DNA of 64,000 nucleotides from Caballeronia cordobensis (GCF_001544575.2 NZ_FCNY02000028.1:29351-93350), one strand, 5' to 3'. Positions 53,584 to 62,568 are shown, counted from the stretch's first letter. Notes: generated from the sequence alone by a model not told the origin. Translations and numbers: made by a program.

Positions 53584-54636
53584 CTACGAATTCATCCGAT
53601 CCTGCGAGAACAAATCCCAGCTCGCCATGAAGAGCGCGGCCACGAGCGGCCCGATCACGAACCCGTTGATGCCGAACAGCGCCATGCCGCCGAGCGTGGA
53701 AATCAGCACGACCCAGTCCGGCATCTTCGTATCCTTGCCGACGAGAATCGGCCGCAGCACGTTATCGACGAGCCCGATCACGACGACGCAAAAGGCCACG
53801 AGAATCAGCCCCTTGATGATCGCGCCCGTCATGAAGAAGTAGATCGCCGCAGGCACCCAGACGATCGCCGCGCCCACCGCCGGCAACAGCGAAAGAAACG
53901 CCATCAGCACGCCCCAAAGCAGCGAGCCGCCGATACCCAGAACCCAGAAGATCAGCCCGCCGAGCAAGCCCTGAACCGCCGCGACCGCGATGTTTCCCTT
54001 GACCGTTGCGCGCACCACAGTTGTGAATTTCGCGATCAGATGAAGCTTCGGCTCCGGATCGAGCGGAATCGCCCGGCGGATGCGCCGCCCGATTTCGCCG
54101 CCATCGCGCAGCAGGAAGAACACGAGATACAGCATCACGCCGAAGCTCACGACGAACTGGAACGTGTTCTGCCCGATCGACAGCGCCTGTGCCGCCGCGA
54201 ACTGGCTGATCTGCGCGGCGCCTTCCATCAGCTTGCGCTGCACGCCGCCGATGTCGTCGAGGCCGTAACGCCCGAGCAGTTGTTGCGCCGAGGCCGGCAA
54301 CGCATGCAGCACATGCTGGAAGTACACCCCGAAATTCAGCTCGCCGCTCTTGATCCGCGAGTAGACGAGGGCGATTTCCTGCACGAGCGTCACCGCCACG
54401 ACCGCGAGCGGAATGATGACGATCAGGATCGCGGCGGCCAGCGTCGTCAGCGCGGCGAGATTGCGGCGCTTGCCGAAGCGCGCGGCGAGATAGCGCTGCA
54501 TCGGCTGAAACAGGATCGCGAGAATCGCGCCCCAGAAGATCGCGCCGAAGAAGGGCAGCAGTACCCACGCGAGCGCGACTGTCACGACGAAAAGCAGAAT
54601 ATGGAAAAAATTTTGATGAACGGTTTGATTATCCAT
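53584..54636 (-). CDS. AI-2E family transporter (PerM/YdiK-like permease)
   Basis: Inner-membrane protein of 350 residues with the 7-8 helix layout of the AI-2E exporter superfamily: paired N-terminal helices (FFHILLFVVTVALAWVLLPFFGAIFWG), a soluble helical stretch, then FVVSFGVMLYLVFFLLRDGGEIG, GLLGGLIFWVLGIGGSLLWGVLM and the late GGMALFGINGFVIGPLVAALF. Members export autoinducer-2 or sodium/protons, or are of unknown cargo; no ligand can be assigned. The start MDNQTVHQNFF at 54636 gives the usual N-terminus, with only a weak ribosome site. Confidence 0.9.
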   Translation of the reverse strand: MDNQTVHQNFFHILLFVVTVALAWVLLPFFGAIFWGAILAILFQPMQRYLAARFGKRRNLAALTTLAAAILIVIIPLAVVAVTLVQEIALVYSRIKSGELNFGVYFQHVLHALPASAQQLLGRYGLDDIGGVQRKLMEGAAQISQFAAAQALSIGQNTFQFVVSFGVMLYLVFFLLRDGGEIGRRIRRAIPLDPEPKLHLIAKFTTVVRATVKGNIAVAAVQGLLGGLIFWVLGIGGSLLWGVLMAFLSLLPAVGAAIVWVPAAIYFFMTGAIIKGLILVAFCVVVIGLVDNVLRPILVGKDTKMPDWVVLISTLGGMALFGINGFVIGPLVAALFMASWDLFSQDRMNS

Positions 54637-54936
54637 TGGCAAAGCCTGTGCGGGCGGAACGGCGGACTGCGGGGCTGAATGCGGGGCTGACGTCGGGGCT
54701 GACAGTAGCAATCGCGAGGCCGGCCATGCTATCACGGCCCTTCGAACGGCTTTCTCGCTCAGGGTTCGAGCACGAATTCATTCAAGGGTTCGCACGCCGC
54801 TGGAGCCCGACCCCGCGCGTCGACTAAAATCCGGCTTCCAATCCCTTGCGGATCGCTTACCGGCCAACGGTCAGGCAAACGCGGGCGAGCGAGCCGATCG
54901 TTCGTGCGCGCCCACGTCCGCTCAACGCAACGAACA
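54637..54936. other. Divergent intergenic region between the permease gene and rarD
   Basis: Exactly 300 bases with no gene. It has short repeats of GGGGCTGA(A/C) around 54670-54700 and no clear promoter boxes or operators in either direction. Confidence 0.5.
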
Positions 54937-55812
54937 ATGAATCCAGGCGTCGTCTACGCATTCTCGGCCTTTGCCATCTGGGGCCTTTTTCCCATTTATT
55001 TCAAAGCCTTGCATTCGATCGGCGCGGTCGAGATGCTCGCGCATCGCATGGCCTGGTCGATGGCCTTCCTGCTGATCGTGATGACGGCGCGCCGTCAGTG
55101 GACGTGGCTCGGCCCGGTGTTGCGCGACAAGCGCCTCCTCGCGCGCTTCGCGGCGAGCGCCGTGCTGCTGTCGGCGAACTGGGGCATTTATATCTGGGCC
55201 GTGAACGACGGGCGCATCGTCGAGGCGAGTCTTGGCTACTTCATCAATCCGCTGATCAACGTGCTGTTCGGCATGGCATTTCTGCACGAGCGGCTGCGGC
55301 CCGTCCAGTGGATCGCGGTGGTCGTCGCCGCGGCGGGTGTCGTCTGGCTGACGTGGGTGAACGGCGCGCCGCCGTGGATCAGTCTCGCGCTCGCGCTGAC
55401 GTTCGGCGGCTACGGTTTGCTGCGCAAGACGGCGTCGCTCGGCGCGCTCGAAGGGCTCACGCTCGAAACCATGCTGCTCTGTCCCGTCGCGCTGCTTTAT
55501 CTGTTTTTCCTGAGCTCGCACGGCGGCAGCGGCTTCGCCCACGCATCGATTGGTGTGAAACTGCTGCTCGCGGCAGCCGGACCCGTGACGGCCGTGCCGC
55601 TTTTGCTCTTCGCCGCGGGCGCGCGGCGCATTCCGCTTTCGATGCTCGGCCTGATCCAGTACATCACGCCGACCTTGCAATTGCTGATCGGCGTGGTGAT
55701 CTATCAGGAATTCTTCGGGCACGATCAACTGATCGGCTACGGCGCGATCTGGACCGCGCTCGCCCTTTATTCGCTCGAAGGGTTTTACCGGGCGCGCGCG
55801 GCCCGGCCTTGA
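54937..55812 (+). CDS. rarD: EamA-family transporter RarD
   Basis: A 291-residue membrane protein with ten predicted helices and the RarD opening NPGVVYAFSAFAIWGLFPIYFK. YFINPLINVLFGMAFLHERL and GLIQYITPTLQLLIGVVIYQE are the conserved ends of the two EamA repeats. Enteric RarD was named for chloramphenicol sensitivity; substrates are unknown. ATG 54937 matches the family N-terminus. Confidence 0.92.
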   Translation: MNPGVVYAFSAFAIWGLFPIYFKALHSIGAVEMLAHRMAWSMAFLLIVMTARRQWTWLGPVLRDKRLLARFAASAVLLSANWGIYIWAVNDGRIVEASLGYFINPLINVLFGMAFLHERLRPVQWIAVVVAAAGVVWLTWVNGAPPWISLALALTFGGYGLLRKTASLGALEGLTLETMLLCPVALLYLFFLSSHGGSGFAHASIGVKLLLAAAGPVTAVPLLLFAAGARRIPLSMLGLIQYITPTLQLLIGVVIYQEFFGHDQLIGYGAIWTALALYSLEGFYRARAARP

Positions 55813-55822
55813 AACACCGCGC

Positions 55823-56818
55823 TCAGCGCAACGCGTCGCCGAAACGATACTCGCGCGTCGCTTCGTCGAGCTTCGCCTTGATCTCCGGATCGATCGGCAG
55901 ATCGACGGCGGCGAGCGTCTCGTTCAGCTGATCGGGCCGGCTCGCGCCGATGATCGCCGATGTCACCGCGGGATTGTCCAGCACCCACGCGAGCGCCGTG
56001 CTCGCGAGCGAGCGGCCCGTCGGCGCGACAATTCCGTTGATCGTCTCGATCGTGTGAAATTCGCGCTCGTGCCAGTAGCGCTCGGTGTACGTCGCGCCCG
56101 CCTTGCCGACCGCGCCGGTGAAGCGGCCTTCGCCCGGCGCGGCATCGAATTTATGCTTGCCGGTCAGAAGCCCGCCCGCGAGCGGGTTGTACGGAATGAC
56201 GGCAAGGCCTTCTTCGGTGGCGAGCGGCAGCAGTTCGCGCTCGATCTGCCTGAAAAGCAGGTTGTAGCGCGGCTGCACGGAGACGAAGCGCGCGGCGCGC
56301 AGCACATCCGCACGGCCGAGCGCGCGCGCGAGCCGGTACGCCAGGAAATTCGACACGCCGATATAACGCGCCTTGCCTTGCCGCACGATGATGTCGAGCG
56401 CTTCGAGCATTTCGTCGAGCGGGGTGTCGCGGTCGTCGTTGTGGAGCTGGTACAGATCGACGTAATCGGTGCCCAGACGCTTGAGCGAAGCGTCCATGGC
56501 GTCGAGCAGATGCTTGCGCGATGTGCCCTTGTGCCACGCGAGCGGCCCCATTTCATGCGCCGCCTTCGTCGCGAGAATGTAATGATCGCGACGGCCCTTG
56601 AGCCAGCGTCCGACGATCTCTTCGGTGCGTCCCGCGAGATCGTGGCCGCTGCCGAGCGGGTAGACGTTCGCGGTGTCGATGAAATTCACGCCCGCGTCCG
56701 CCGCGCGGTCCATGATGCTGCGCGACACGTCTTCGTCGGTCTGAAGGCCGAACGTCATCGTGCCGAGTGTGAGGCGCGAAACGGTGAGACCGGTATTGCC
56801 GAATTTGCGGTATTGCAC
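55823..56818 (-). CDS. Aldo/keto reductase
   Basis: NADPH-dependent AKR of 331 residues. The catalytic tetrad is Asp in FIDTANVYPLGS with its Tyr, Lys in ATKAAHEMG and His in YQLHNDD. The C-terminal phosphate-binding block IIGASRPDQLNE is present. A GTG at 56818 is preceded by GGAG seven bases away and gives the family start VQYRKFGNTGLTVSRL; the longer frame runs into the MFS gene. It follows the MFS gene by 40 bases, so exporter and reductase are likely one operon under the divergent LysR regulator. Confidence 0.92.
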   Translation of the reverse strand: MQYRKFGNTGLTVSRLTLGTMTFGLQTDEDVSRSIMDRAADAGVNFIDTANVYPLGSGHDLAGRTEEIVGRWLKGRRDHYILATKAAHEMGPLAWHKGTSRKHLLDAMDASLKRLGTDYVDLYQLHNDDRDTPLDEMLEALDIIVRQGKARYIGVSNFLAYRLARALGRADVLRAARFVSVQPRYNLLFRQIERELLPLATEEGLAVIPYNPLAGGLLTGKHKFDAAPGEGRFTGAVGKAGATYTERYWHEREFHTIETINGIVAPTGRSLASTALAWVLDNPAVTSAIIGASRPDQLNETLAAVDLPIDPEIKAKLDEATREYRFGDALR

Positions 56819-56858
56819 GGTTGCGCTCCAGAAATCGGTTGGACCGACAGAATAATCG

Positions 56859-58259
56859 TTAAGCGGCGCGCTTGCCGACGCCGGCCGGCGCGGCATTGCC
56901 CGGCTTGGCCGGCGCGGAATCGAGGCGGCGGAACACGACGCCCGAGAAAAGCGTCACCACGCCCATGCACACGAAGCTCAGCCGGAAGCCCGTCGATGTC
57001 GAAAACGGCCCCTGGAACACTTGCACGAGCGAGCCGCCGATCGACACGCCGAGGCCGATCGCGAGCATCTGCACCATCGAGAAGAGGCTGTTGCCGCTGC
57101 CCGCGTCCTTGCTCGCCAGGCCTTTGAGCGTGACGCTGTTCATCGCGGCGAACTGCATCGAGTTGCAGGCGCCGAACACCACGAGAATCGCGATTTCGAC
57201 CGCGAGCGGCAGCGTCGGCGAAAACAGCGCAAACGCAACGATCGACGCGCCCACGAGCGCCGTATTGACGAGCAGGAAGGTCTCGTAGCCGTAGCGCTTC
57301 ACGAGTTGCGCAATCCAGCGCTTGCTGATCGTCCCGGCGACGGCGATGGGCAGCATCATCAGCCCCGAATGCAGCGGGCTGTAGCCGAGTTCGAGCTGCA
57401 TCATGAGCGGCAGCAGGAACGGCACGGCGCTCGATCCGACCCGGCAGAGCAGGTTGCCGATCAGCCCGACGCTGAAATTCGGCTCGCGAAAGAGCGCGAG
57501 ATCGAAGAGCGGATTGCGCTTGCGGCGCGCGTAGGGCACATACGCAAACGCCGAGACGGCCGCCAGCGCGAACAGCGCCGCCGAGACCGCGCCGCGATGC
57601 GTCTCGACCGGGCTATCGAGCGCGAGCGAAAACGACACCATGCACATCGAGAGCAATCCGCAGCCGACGAAGTCGAAGGGCGGCGCATCGTGGAGCGTGT
57701 CGTTCGGCAAGAAGCGCTGCACCGCATACAGCCCGACCGCGCCGATCGGCACGTTGATCAGGAAAATCCAGTGCCACGAAAACGACTCGACGAACCAGCC
57801 GCCGAGCGTCGGGCCGAGAATCGGGCCGACCTGGCCGGCAATGGAAATCATCGCGAGCGCAGAGACGTAGGCTTCGCCCGAGACGGCGCGCAGCACGGCG
57901 AGACGGCCGATCGGCAGCAGCATCGACCCGCCGATGCCTTGCAGCACGCGCGCCAGCACGAGTTGATTCAGAGAGTGCGCGCTCGCGCAGGCAAGCGAGC
58001 CGATGACGAACAGGGAAATCGATACGAGATACACGCGCCGCGTGCCGAAACGGTCGGCGAGCCAGCCGGAAGCGGGCGTGAAGAGCGCCATCGTGAGCGT
58101 GTAGGCGACGACGATGGACTGCATCGCGAGCGGCGCGGCGTTCAGGCTGCGCGCGATGGAAGGCAGCGCCGTGTTGACGATCGTCGTGTCGAGCGCCTGC
58201 ATGAAAAAGCCCACGGCGACGATCCAGAGCAAAGCCGTGTGCGAAGAACTTTTGGTCAT
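56859..58259 (-). CDS. MFS transporter, DHA2 (14-helix) type
   Basis: A 466-residue drug/proton antiporter-like permease. Motif A appears as GWLADRFGTRRVYL and motif C as GQVGPILGPTLGG. LDTTIVNTALPSIA in helix 1 is the DHA2 (motif D1) mark, as in MdtD/EmrB proteins. Length and helices suggest about 14 membrane segments. Start MTKSSSHTALL at 58259. It is upstream of the aldo/keto reductase and divergent from a LysR regulator, a common arrangement for a regulator-controlled efflux gene; the substrate is unknown. Confidence 0.92.
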   Translation of the reverse strand: MTKSSSHTALLWIVAVGFFMQALDTTIVNTALPSIARSLNAAPLAMQSIVVAYTLTMALFTPASGWLADRFGTRRVYLVSISLFVIGSLACASAHSLNQLVLARVLQGIGGSMLLPIGRLAVLRAVSGEAYVSALAMISIAGQVGPILGPTLGGWFVESFSWHWIFLINVPIGAVGLYAVQRFLPNDTLHDAPPFDFVGCGLLSMCMVSFSLALDSPVETHRGAVSAALFALAAVSAFAYVPYARRKRNPLFDLALFREPNFSVGLIGNLLCRVGSSAVPFLLPLMMQLELGYSPLHSGLMMLPIAVAGTISKRWIAQLVKRYGYETFLLVNTALVGASIVAFALFSPTLPLAVEIAILVVFGACNSMQFAAMNSVTLKGLASKDAGSGNSLFSMVQMLAIGLGVSIGGSLVQVFQGPFSTSTGFRLSFVCMGVVTLFSGVVFRRLDSAPAKPGNAAPAGVGKRAA

Positions 58260-58412
58260 GAGAAAACGAGGGTGCGGTGGCCGCACCGCCAGCAGAAAGC
58301 CGTTTGAAAACAAGCGCATTGCGCGATTGATGAAATATTAATAACTTACAGCGTCATCGGGAAGACCGCTAACCACATTGACTGTCATCGGTATTAACGA
58401 TCACAATGGCGC
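58260..58412. promoter_or_regulatory. Divergent control region, MFS gene / LysR gene
   Basis: 153 bases between divergent starts with a conspicuous AT-rich core at about 58325-58350. It is the expected place for a LysR-type T-N11-A operator and both promoters. Several imperfect T-N11-A matches exist, and none is clearly best. Confidence 0.5.
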
Positions 58413-59273
58413 ATGCTGAATCCTGTCTGGCTGAACACGTTCGCGACCGTGGCCGCGTCGCACAGCTTCACCGACGCTGGCCGTCAGTTGGGCCTGCGGC
58501 AGTCGAGCGTCTCCGAGCATATCCGGCGGCTGGAAGAGAGCGTCGGGCGGCGGCTTTTCGTGCGCGACACGCATTCGCTCGCGCTCACCGCCGACGGCGA
58601 AGCCATGCTCGTCCACGCCCGCGTGATTCTCGAAGCGATGGCGCACGCGGAGTCGCAGTTCAGTTCGCCGCGGCTGCGCGGGCGCGTGCGGCTCGGCTCG
58701 TCGGACGATATCGCGCTCGGGCCGCTGCCGAGCGTGCTCGCCGCGTTTCGCGACACGCATCCGGACGTCGAACTGGAAATCACCATCGGCATGACGGGCA
58801 GGCTTTATCAGATGGTCGATGCGGGCGAACTCGACCTCGCGGTCGGCAAACGGCGGATCGGCGATGCGCGCGGCACGCGGCTTTTTTCCGGCCGCCTCGA
58901 ATGGCTTGCGAAGCCCGGCACGGTCGTCGATACGGGCGAGCCGCTGCCGCTCATTCTCGTGTCGGAGCCGAGCGTCACGCGCGGCGTCGTGCTCGATTCG
59001 CTCGCGATGACCGGCGCGAGCTGGCAAATGGTCTGCACGAGCAGCAGCCACGCGGGCTGTATCGCCGCGGCGCGCGGCGGGCTCGGGCTGACGGTGCGCT
59101 CGCATTTTCTCGCCGCGCGCGGGCTTGCACCGCCCGTGAACCGCGCGGACTTGCCCGAGTTGCCCGAGGTGGAATTCATCGCGTTCGGCGCGAAGCACCT
59201 GAGCCGTCCGGCCGAAACCTTGCTTCAGCTTCTCGAACGCAGCGACCTGCGCGGCGAATGGACCGGCGAGTAA
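58413..59273 (+). CDS. LysR-family transcriptional regulator
   Basis: A 286-residue regulator. The N-terminal winged helix-turn-helix (about 1-60) contains FATVAASHSFTDAGRQLGLRQSSVSEHIRRLE in consecutive blocks. The substrate-binding domain begins about residue 90 (RGRVRLGSSDDIALGPLP). It is somewhat short for the family at the C-terminus but complete. Divergent to the MFS-AKR pair, which it probably controls (inference). Confidence 0.93.
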   Translation: MLNPVWLNTFATVAASHSFTDAGRQLGLRQSSVSEHIRRLEESVGRRLFVRDTHSLALTADGEAMLVHARVILEAMAHAESQFSSPRLRGRVRLGSSDDIALGPLPSVLAAFRDTHPDVELEITIGMTGRLYQMVDAGELDLAVGKRRIGDARGTRLFSGRLEWLAKPGTVVDTGEPLPLILVSEPSVTRGVVLDSLAMTGASWQMVCTSSSHAGCIAAARGGLGLTVRSHFLAARGLAPPVNRADLPELPEVEFIAFGAKHLSRPAETLLQLLERSDLRGEWTGE

Positions 59274-59398
59274 GCGAAAGAATAAGCGGGCGAGGGCGGC
59301 AGGCCGGTTGTGCCGCCGCAACGGCCGGACGTTCCGAATGGCGGTCGAAAGACTGTTCTTATATATTGTGCGGCGTTTGAAGTAGCCGCTTTCAGGAC

Positions 59399-61057
59399 GT
59401 GTTCCGCTTCCTCCGTATCCTTTCTTTCGCTCCGTTGCGTTTTCCGGCGTTTTTCGTCGCGATGGCGCTCGTCGCGTGCTCGAACGCCCAGGCCGCCGCG
59501 TACGTGACAAAGCATTGCGACGATCTCGAAGGCAAGACCGTGCCCGCATCGATCATCGGCCTGCCGACGCGCGGCGGGACGATCGTCTCCGCGTGGGTCG
59601 TGAAAGCCGCCGCGCCCGGCAACCGCAACGGCGAGTACTGCCGCATCACCGGGTTCATCAAGGCGCTGCAGGACACCACGCCCGATATCCGCTTCGAAGT
59701 GAATCTGCCGAGCCGCTGGAACGGCCGCGCGCTGCAGATGGGCGGCGGTGGCTACAACGGCACGATCGTGTCCGGCACCGATCCGATGCCTTTCGCGCCC
59801 GATTCGACGCCACTCGCGCGCGGTTATGCGACCTTCGGCTCCGATTCGGGCCACGTCGGCAATTCGGGGCGCGCGGATTTCGCGGGCAACGACGAAGCCA
59901 TCGTCAATTTCGGCTTCGGGCATCTCAAGAAAACGCGGGATGTCGCGCTCGCGCTGATCCAGATGGGCTACGGGCGCGCGCCGGAAAAGACCTATTTCGC
60001 AGGCGGCTCCACGGGCGGGCGCGAAGGCTTCACCGTGATCGAGCGCTTTCCGAACGACTACGACGGCGTGATCGCCAACGCGCCGGCGATCAACTTCTCG
60101 GGCGTGCGGCTGATGGGCGTGAAAGTCGGGCAGGCGTCGTATGCGAAGCCGGGCGGCTTCGTCGGGATTGCGCAGCAGCGGCGCGTGTTCGAGACTGTCG
60201 TGCACGATTGCGACAAACTCGACGGCGCGGCGGACGGCATCGTCAGCAACGTGGAGGCGTGCAGAAAGCTGGAGCCGCAGATCATCGCGTCGCTGCGTTG
60301 CGCGAACGGCCAGCGTCCTTCCTTGCGCGACAGTTGCCTCTCCGATGCGCAGATCGACACGCTCCAGACCTTGCGCGACGGCGTGAGCCTGCCGTATCCG
60401 CTCGCCTACGGCGTCGATACGTATCCGGGCTACAACGTGTTTCAGGGCGTGGATTTTTCCGGCTCGCTCGGACTGGGCGACTCGCCGGTGCTGCTCAATC
60501 CGCCGACCTTCGCCGCGAACGGCTACCTCTTCGCCCAGGGCGACGCGTATATCCGGCACTTCGTCACGCGCGATCTCGGCTTCAACGCGCTCGCGTTCGA
60601 CCTCGACAATCCCGGCCGCTTCAAGCAGCGGCTGACCACGCTCGCGTACACCGTCGGCGCGATGAACCCGGACTTCTCCGCGTTCATCGCGCGCGGCGGC
60701 AAACTTATCGCGATGCACGGACTCGCCGACGAAGTCATCAGCCCGAAGCAGACGATCGCGTTCTATCACGGGCTCGTCGAACGATACGGGCAGGACACCG
60801 TCGATTCGTTCATGCGGCTCTACATGGTGCCGGGTTTCCAGCACGGCAACGGCGTGTTCATTCCCGCCTGGGACGAACTCGGCGCGCTCGACGACTGGGT
60901 GAGCAACGGCATGGCGCCGGAAACGCTCGTCGGCAGCGACATCGCGCCCGCCACCAACGGACGCACGCGGCCGATATGCCGTTATCCGAACTATCCGCGC
61001 TACGTCGGCAAGGGCAGCATCAACGCCGCCGCGAATTTTCGCTGCGTGGAGCCCTGA
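59399..61057 (+). CDS. Exported tannase/feruloyl esterase family protein
   Basis: A 552-residue alpha/beta hydrolase with an N-terminal signal (PAFFVAMALVACSNAQAAA). The tannase family is shown by GGGGYNGTIV, YATFGSDSGHVG, the nucleophile AGGSTGGREG, the acid region HGLADEVISP and the histidine GFQHGNG. Members hydrolyse esters such as gallate, ferulate or MHET. The residues next to Ser and His, usually Cys in the CS-D-HC motif, are Gly here. Eight other Cys remain in the mature part. The start is a GTG at 59399 with AGGA close by; the first ATG at 59462 would remove most of the signal peptide. Confidence 0.87.
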   Translation: MFRFLRILSFAPLRFPAFFVAMALVACSNAQAAAYVTKHCDDLEGKTVPASIIGLPTRGGTIVSAWVVKAAAPGNRNGEYCRITGFIKALQDTTPDIRFEVNLPSRWNGRALQMGGGGYNGTIVSGTDPMPFAPDSTPLARGYATFGSDSGHVGNSGRADFAGNDEAIVNFGFGHLKKTRDVALALIQMGYGRAPEKTYFAGGSTGGREGFTVIERFPNDYDGVIANAPAINFSGVRLMGVKVGQASYAKPGGFVGIAQQRRVFETVVHDCDKLDGAADGIVSNVEACRKLEPQIIASLRCANGQRPSLRDSCLSDAQIDTLQTLRDGVSLPYPLAYGVDTYPGYNVFQGVDFSGSLGLGDSPVLLNPPTFAANGYLFAQGDAYIRHFVTRDLGFNALAFDLDNPGRFKQRLTTLAYTVGAMNPDFSAFIARGGKLIAMHGLADEVISPKQTIAFYHGLVERYGQDTVDSFMRLYMVPGFQHGNGVFIPAWDELGALDDWVSNGMAPETLVGSDIAPATNGRTRPICRYPNYPRYVGKGSINAAANFRCVEP

Positions 61058-61072
61058 CACGCGCATAAGCGG

Positions 61073-61471
61073 CTAAAGCGCGTTCGCGTGCGCGCCCGCC
61101 ATGCGCGGCCAATAACGCCCGAGCCAGCGCGCGATCAAGCCGCGCCGTTCGACGCGATACGACGTGAGCGACACCTCGAACGCCTCGTCGCTTTCCGATG
61201 TGAGCCACACGCGTTCGCCGCGCGACAGGCGCACCGTATCGCCGGGCTTCATCCAGTAATCGTACGGATCGCGATGACGCGTGAGCCACAGGGAACCCGC
61301 GGATACATCGCCGATACGCAGTTCGGCATCGCGCGTGAGCCGCCACGACACCATCTGATGCGGATGCACTTCGACATAGACCACGACGCGCGCGCCCGAT
61401 GTGCTCAGGCGACCCGATGCGACGCCGTGGCCGACGCCATGACGCGCGAAAACTTGCGACACTTCTTCCAT
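61073..61471 (-). CDS. DUF2917 domain protein
   Basis: A 132-residue cytosolic protein with the DUF2917 core (about 45-115): VSWRLTRDAELRIGDVSAGSLWLTRH in blocks, then YDYWMKPGDTVRLSRGERVWLTSES. The domain is beta-rich, without known function, and frequent in Burkholderia. GGAGAG lies before ATG 61471. Its 5' leader appears unusually long and contains an intrinsic terminator (see the neighbouring promoter and terminator entries), so expression may be attenuated. Confidence 0.82.
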   Translation of the reverse strand: MEEVSQVFARHGVGHGVASGRLSTSGARVVVYVEVHPHQMVSWRLTRDAELRIGDVSAGSLWLTRHRDPYDYWMKPGDTVRLSRGERVWLTSESDEAFEVSLTSYRVERRGLIARWLGRYWPRMAGAHANAL

Positions 61472-61504
61472 CTCTGCTCTCCATGATGTGAGCCGAAGAC
61501 GGAA

Positions 61505-61551
61505 ACCTTGCACGCAAAAACAAGAAGGCCCCGTCTTGCGGCGGGGCCTTC
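61505..61551 (-). terminator. Intrinsic terminator inside the leader of the DUF2917 gene (minus strand)
   Basis: Read on the minus strand, a 10-bp stem GAAGGCCCCG with CGGGGCCTTC (61542-61551 with 61524-61533) and an 8-base loop is followed by TTGTTTTTG. It lies upstream of the DUF2917 start and downstream of a good promoter on the same strand. Confidence 0.75.
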
Positions 61552-61667
61552 GGAATCGATTTGCTTGCCTGTCTCGCTAGCGCACACGCTCTTCCGATGA
61601 CCCGCCACACATGGCGTTCATACGGTTTTTAATCGCGGCGATGGAGAAAAGGATGGCTGCGTGCATG
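61515..61667 (-). ncRNA. Candidate small RNA or attenuated leader
   Basis: A promoter (61674-61703) and a terminator (61505-61551) on the minus strand enclose about 150 transcribed bases with no convincing gene. A 14-codon frame starting ATG 61620 (MNAMCGGSSEERVR) is open but has no ribosome site. It could be a free small RNA or the terminated leader of the DUF2917 mRNA. Transcription is not proven. Confidence 0.4.
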
Positions 61668-61673
61668 TGTCGC

Positions 61674-61703
61674 AGTATCGATGGGCGCATCTGTGTTTGT
61701 CAA
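61674..61703 (-). promoter_or_regulatory. Sigma-70 promoter on the minus strand
   Basis: TTGACA (minus strand, 61703-61698) and GATACT (61679-61674) with an 18-base spacer; the -35 is a perfect consensus match. It points toward the DUF2917 gene and would start RNA near 61667. Confidence 0.65.
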
Positions 61704-61749
61704 TATCGAGATAGACTTGAGCGCATCAAAAAACTTCCGGAGGCTTGTC

Positions 61750-62103
61750 GTGGCTTATCTGCTGCTCGTCGTGGAACCGGTTGAACAACGTGGCCAGCGC
61801 ACGCAGGAGGAGGGGCGCGAGGCGTATGACCAGATGGTGCGCTTCGCCGGCGACCTGAACGCGCGCGGCATCCTGCGCGCGGTCGAGTCGCTGAGCTCGC
61901 TCAAGGATGCGGCGCGCGTCACCGCGAACAATGGCGATGCGCGCGTCGTCGATGGCCCTTTCGCCGAGGCCAAGGAGATGATCGGCGGCTTCTTTCTCAT
62001 CGATTGCGAGACGCGCGAGCAGGCCGTCGAGATCGCGGCGCAATGCCCGGCGGCGAAGTGGTGCACGATCGAAGTCCGCAAAGTCGGGCCGTGTTATTTC
62101 TGA
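61750..62103 (+). CDS. YciI/DGPF family protein
   Basis: A 117-residue ferredoxin-like protein of the YCII-related family. It has the eponymous DGPFAEAKEMIGGFFLID, preceded by GDARVVD and an N-terminal VAYLLLVVEP strand. Such proteins are typical partners and targets of ECF42 sigma factors, one of which is encoded two genes downstream. A GTG at 61750 with GGAGG six bases upstream decides the start; the longer frame to 61681 crosses the divergent promoter. Function is unknown. Confidence 0.9.
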   Translation: MAYLLLVVEPVEQRGQRTQEEGREAYDQMVRFAGDLNARGILRAVESLSSLKDAARVTANNGDARVVDGPFAEAKEMIGGFFLIDCETREQAVEIAAQCPAAKWCTIEVRKVGPCYF

Positions 62104-62169
62104 GCGCTTTCGTGTCGATTTTTGCGTGAGTCGTTCGTCGTGGTATTGAAAACCCCGGAGACCCCTGTC

Positions 62170-62568
62170 ATGCACAAACAGATTTTCGTGAACCTGCCGG
62201 TTCGTGACCTCAAGCGTTCGATGACCTTCTTCAAGGCGCTGGGCCTGAGTTTCGACCCGGCATTTACGAACGATGACGCCGCGTGCCTCGTCATCGGCGA
62301 GAACATCTTCGCGATGCTGCTCGTCGAGAAGTTCTTCCAGACTTTCACGGAAAAACCCATCGCCGATGCGCACAAAAGCACCGAAACGCTCGTGTGTCTG
62401 TCATGCGAGAGCAGGGCGGAAGTCGACGATCTGGTGGCGAAGGCTGTCGCCGCGGGCGGACGCGCACCGCGCGAGCCGCAGGATCACGGCTTCATGTACG
62501 GCCACGGCTTCGAGGATCTCGACGGTCACATCTGGGAGCTCGTGCATATGAATCCGGAAGCGGCGTGA
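62170..62568 (+). CDS. VOC superfamily (glyoxalase-like) protein
   Basis: A 132-residue vicinal-oxygen-chelate protein. It begins MHKQIFVNLPVRDLKRSMTFF, with the ligand-bearing first strand, continues LGLSFDPAFT and ends with GHGFEDLDGHIWELVHMN, where the metal-ligand Glu lies. Related proteins are lactoylglutathione lyases or antibiotic-resistance proteins; no substrate can be assigned. Its stop overlaps the GTG start of the sigma-factor gene, so they are translationally coupled, 66 bases after the YciI gene. Confidence 0.9.
   Translation: MHKQIFVNLPVRDLKRSMTFFKALGLSFDPAFTNDDAACLVIGENIFAMLLVEKFFQTFTEKPIADAHKSTETLVCLSCESRAEVDDLVAKAVAAGGRAPREPQDHGFMYGHGFEDLDGHIWELVHMNPEAA

Noticed and set aside
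61020..61610. Longer minus-strand frames overlapping the DUF2917 gene
   Set aside because: Out of frame with the recognised domain and with basic shadow composition.
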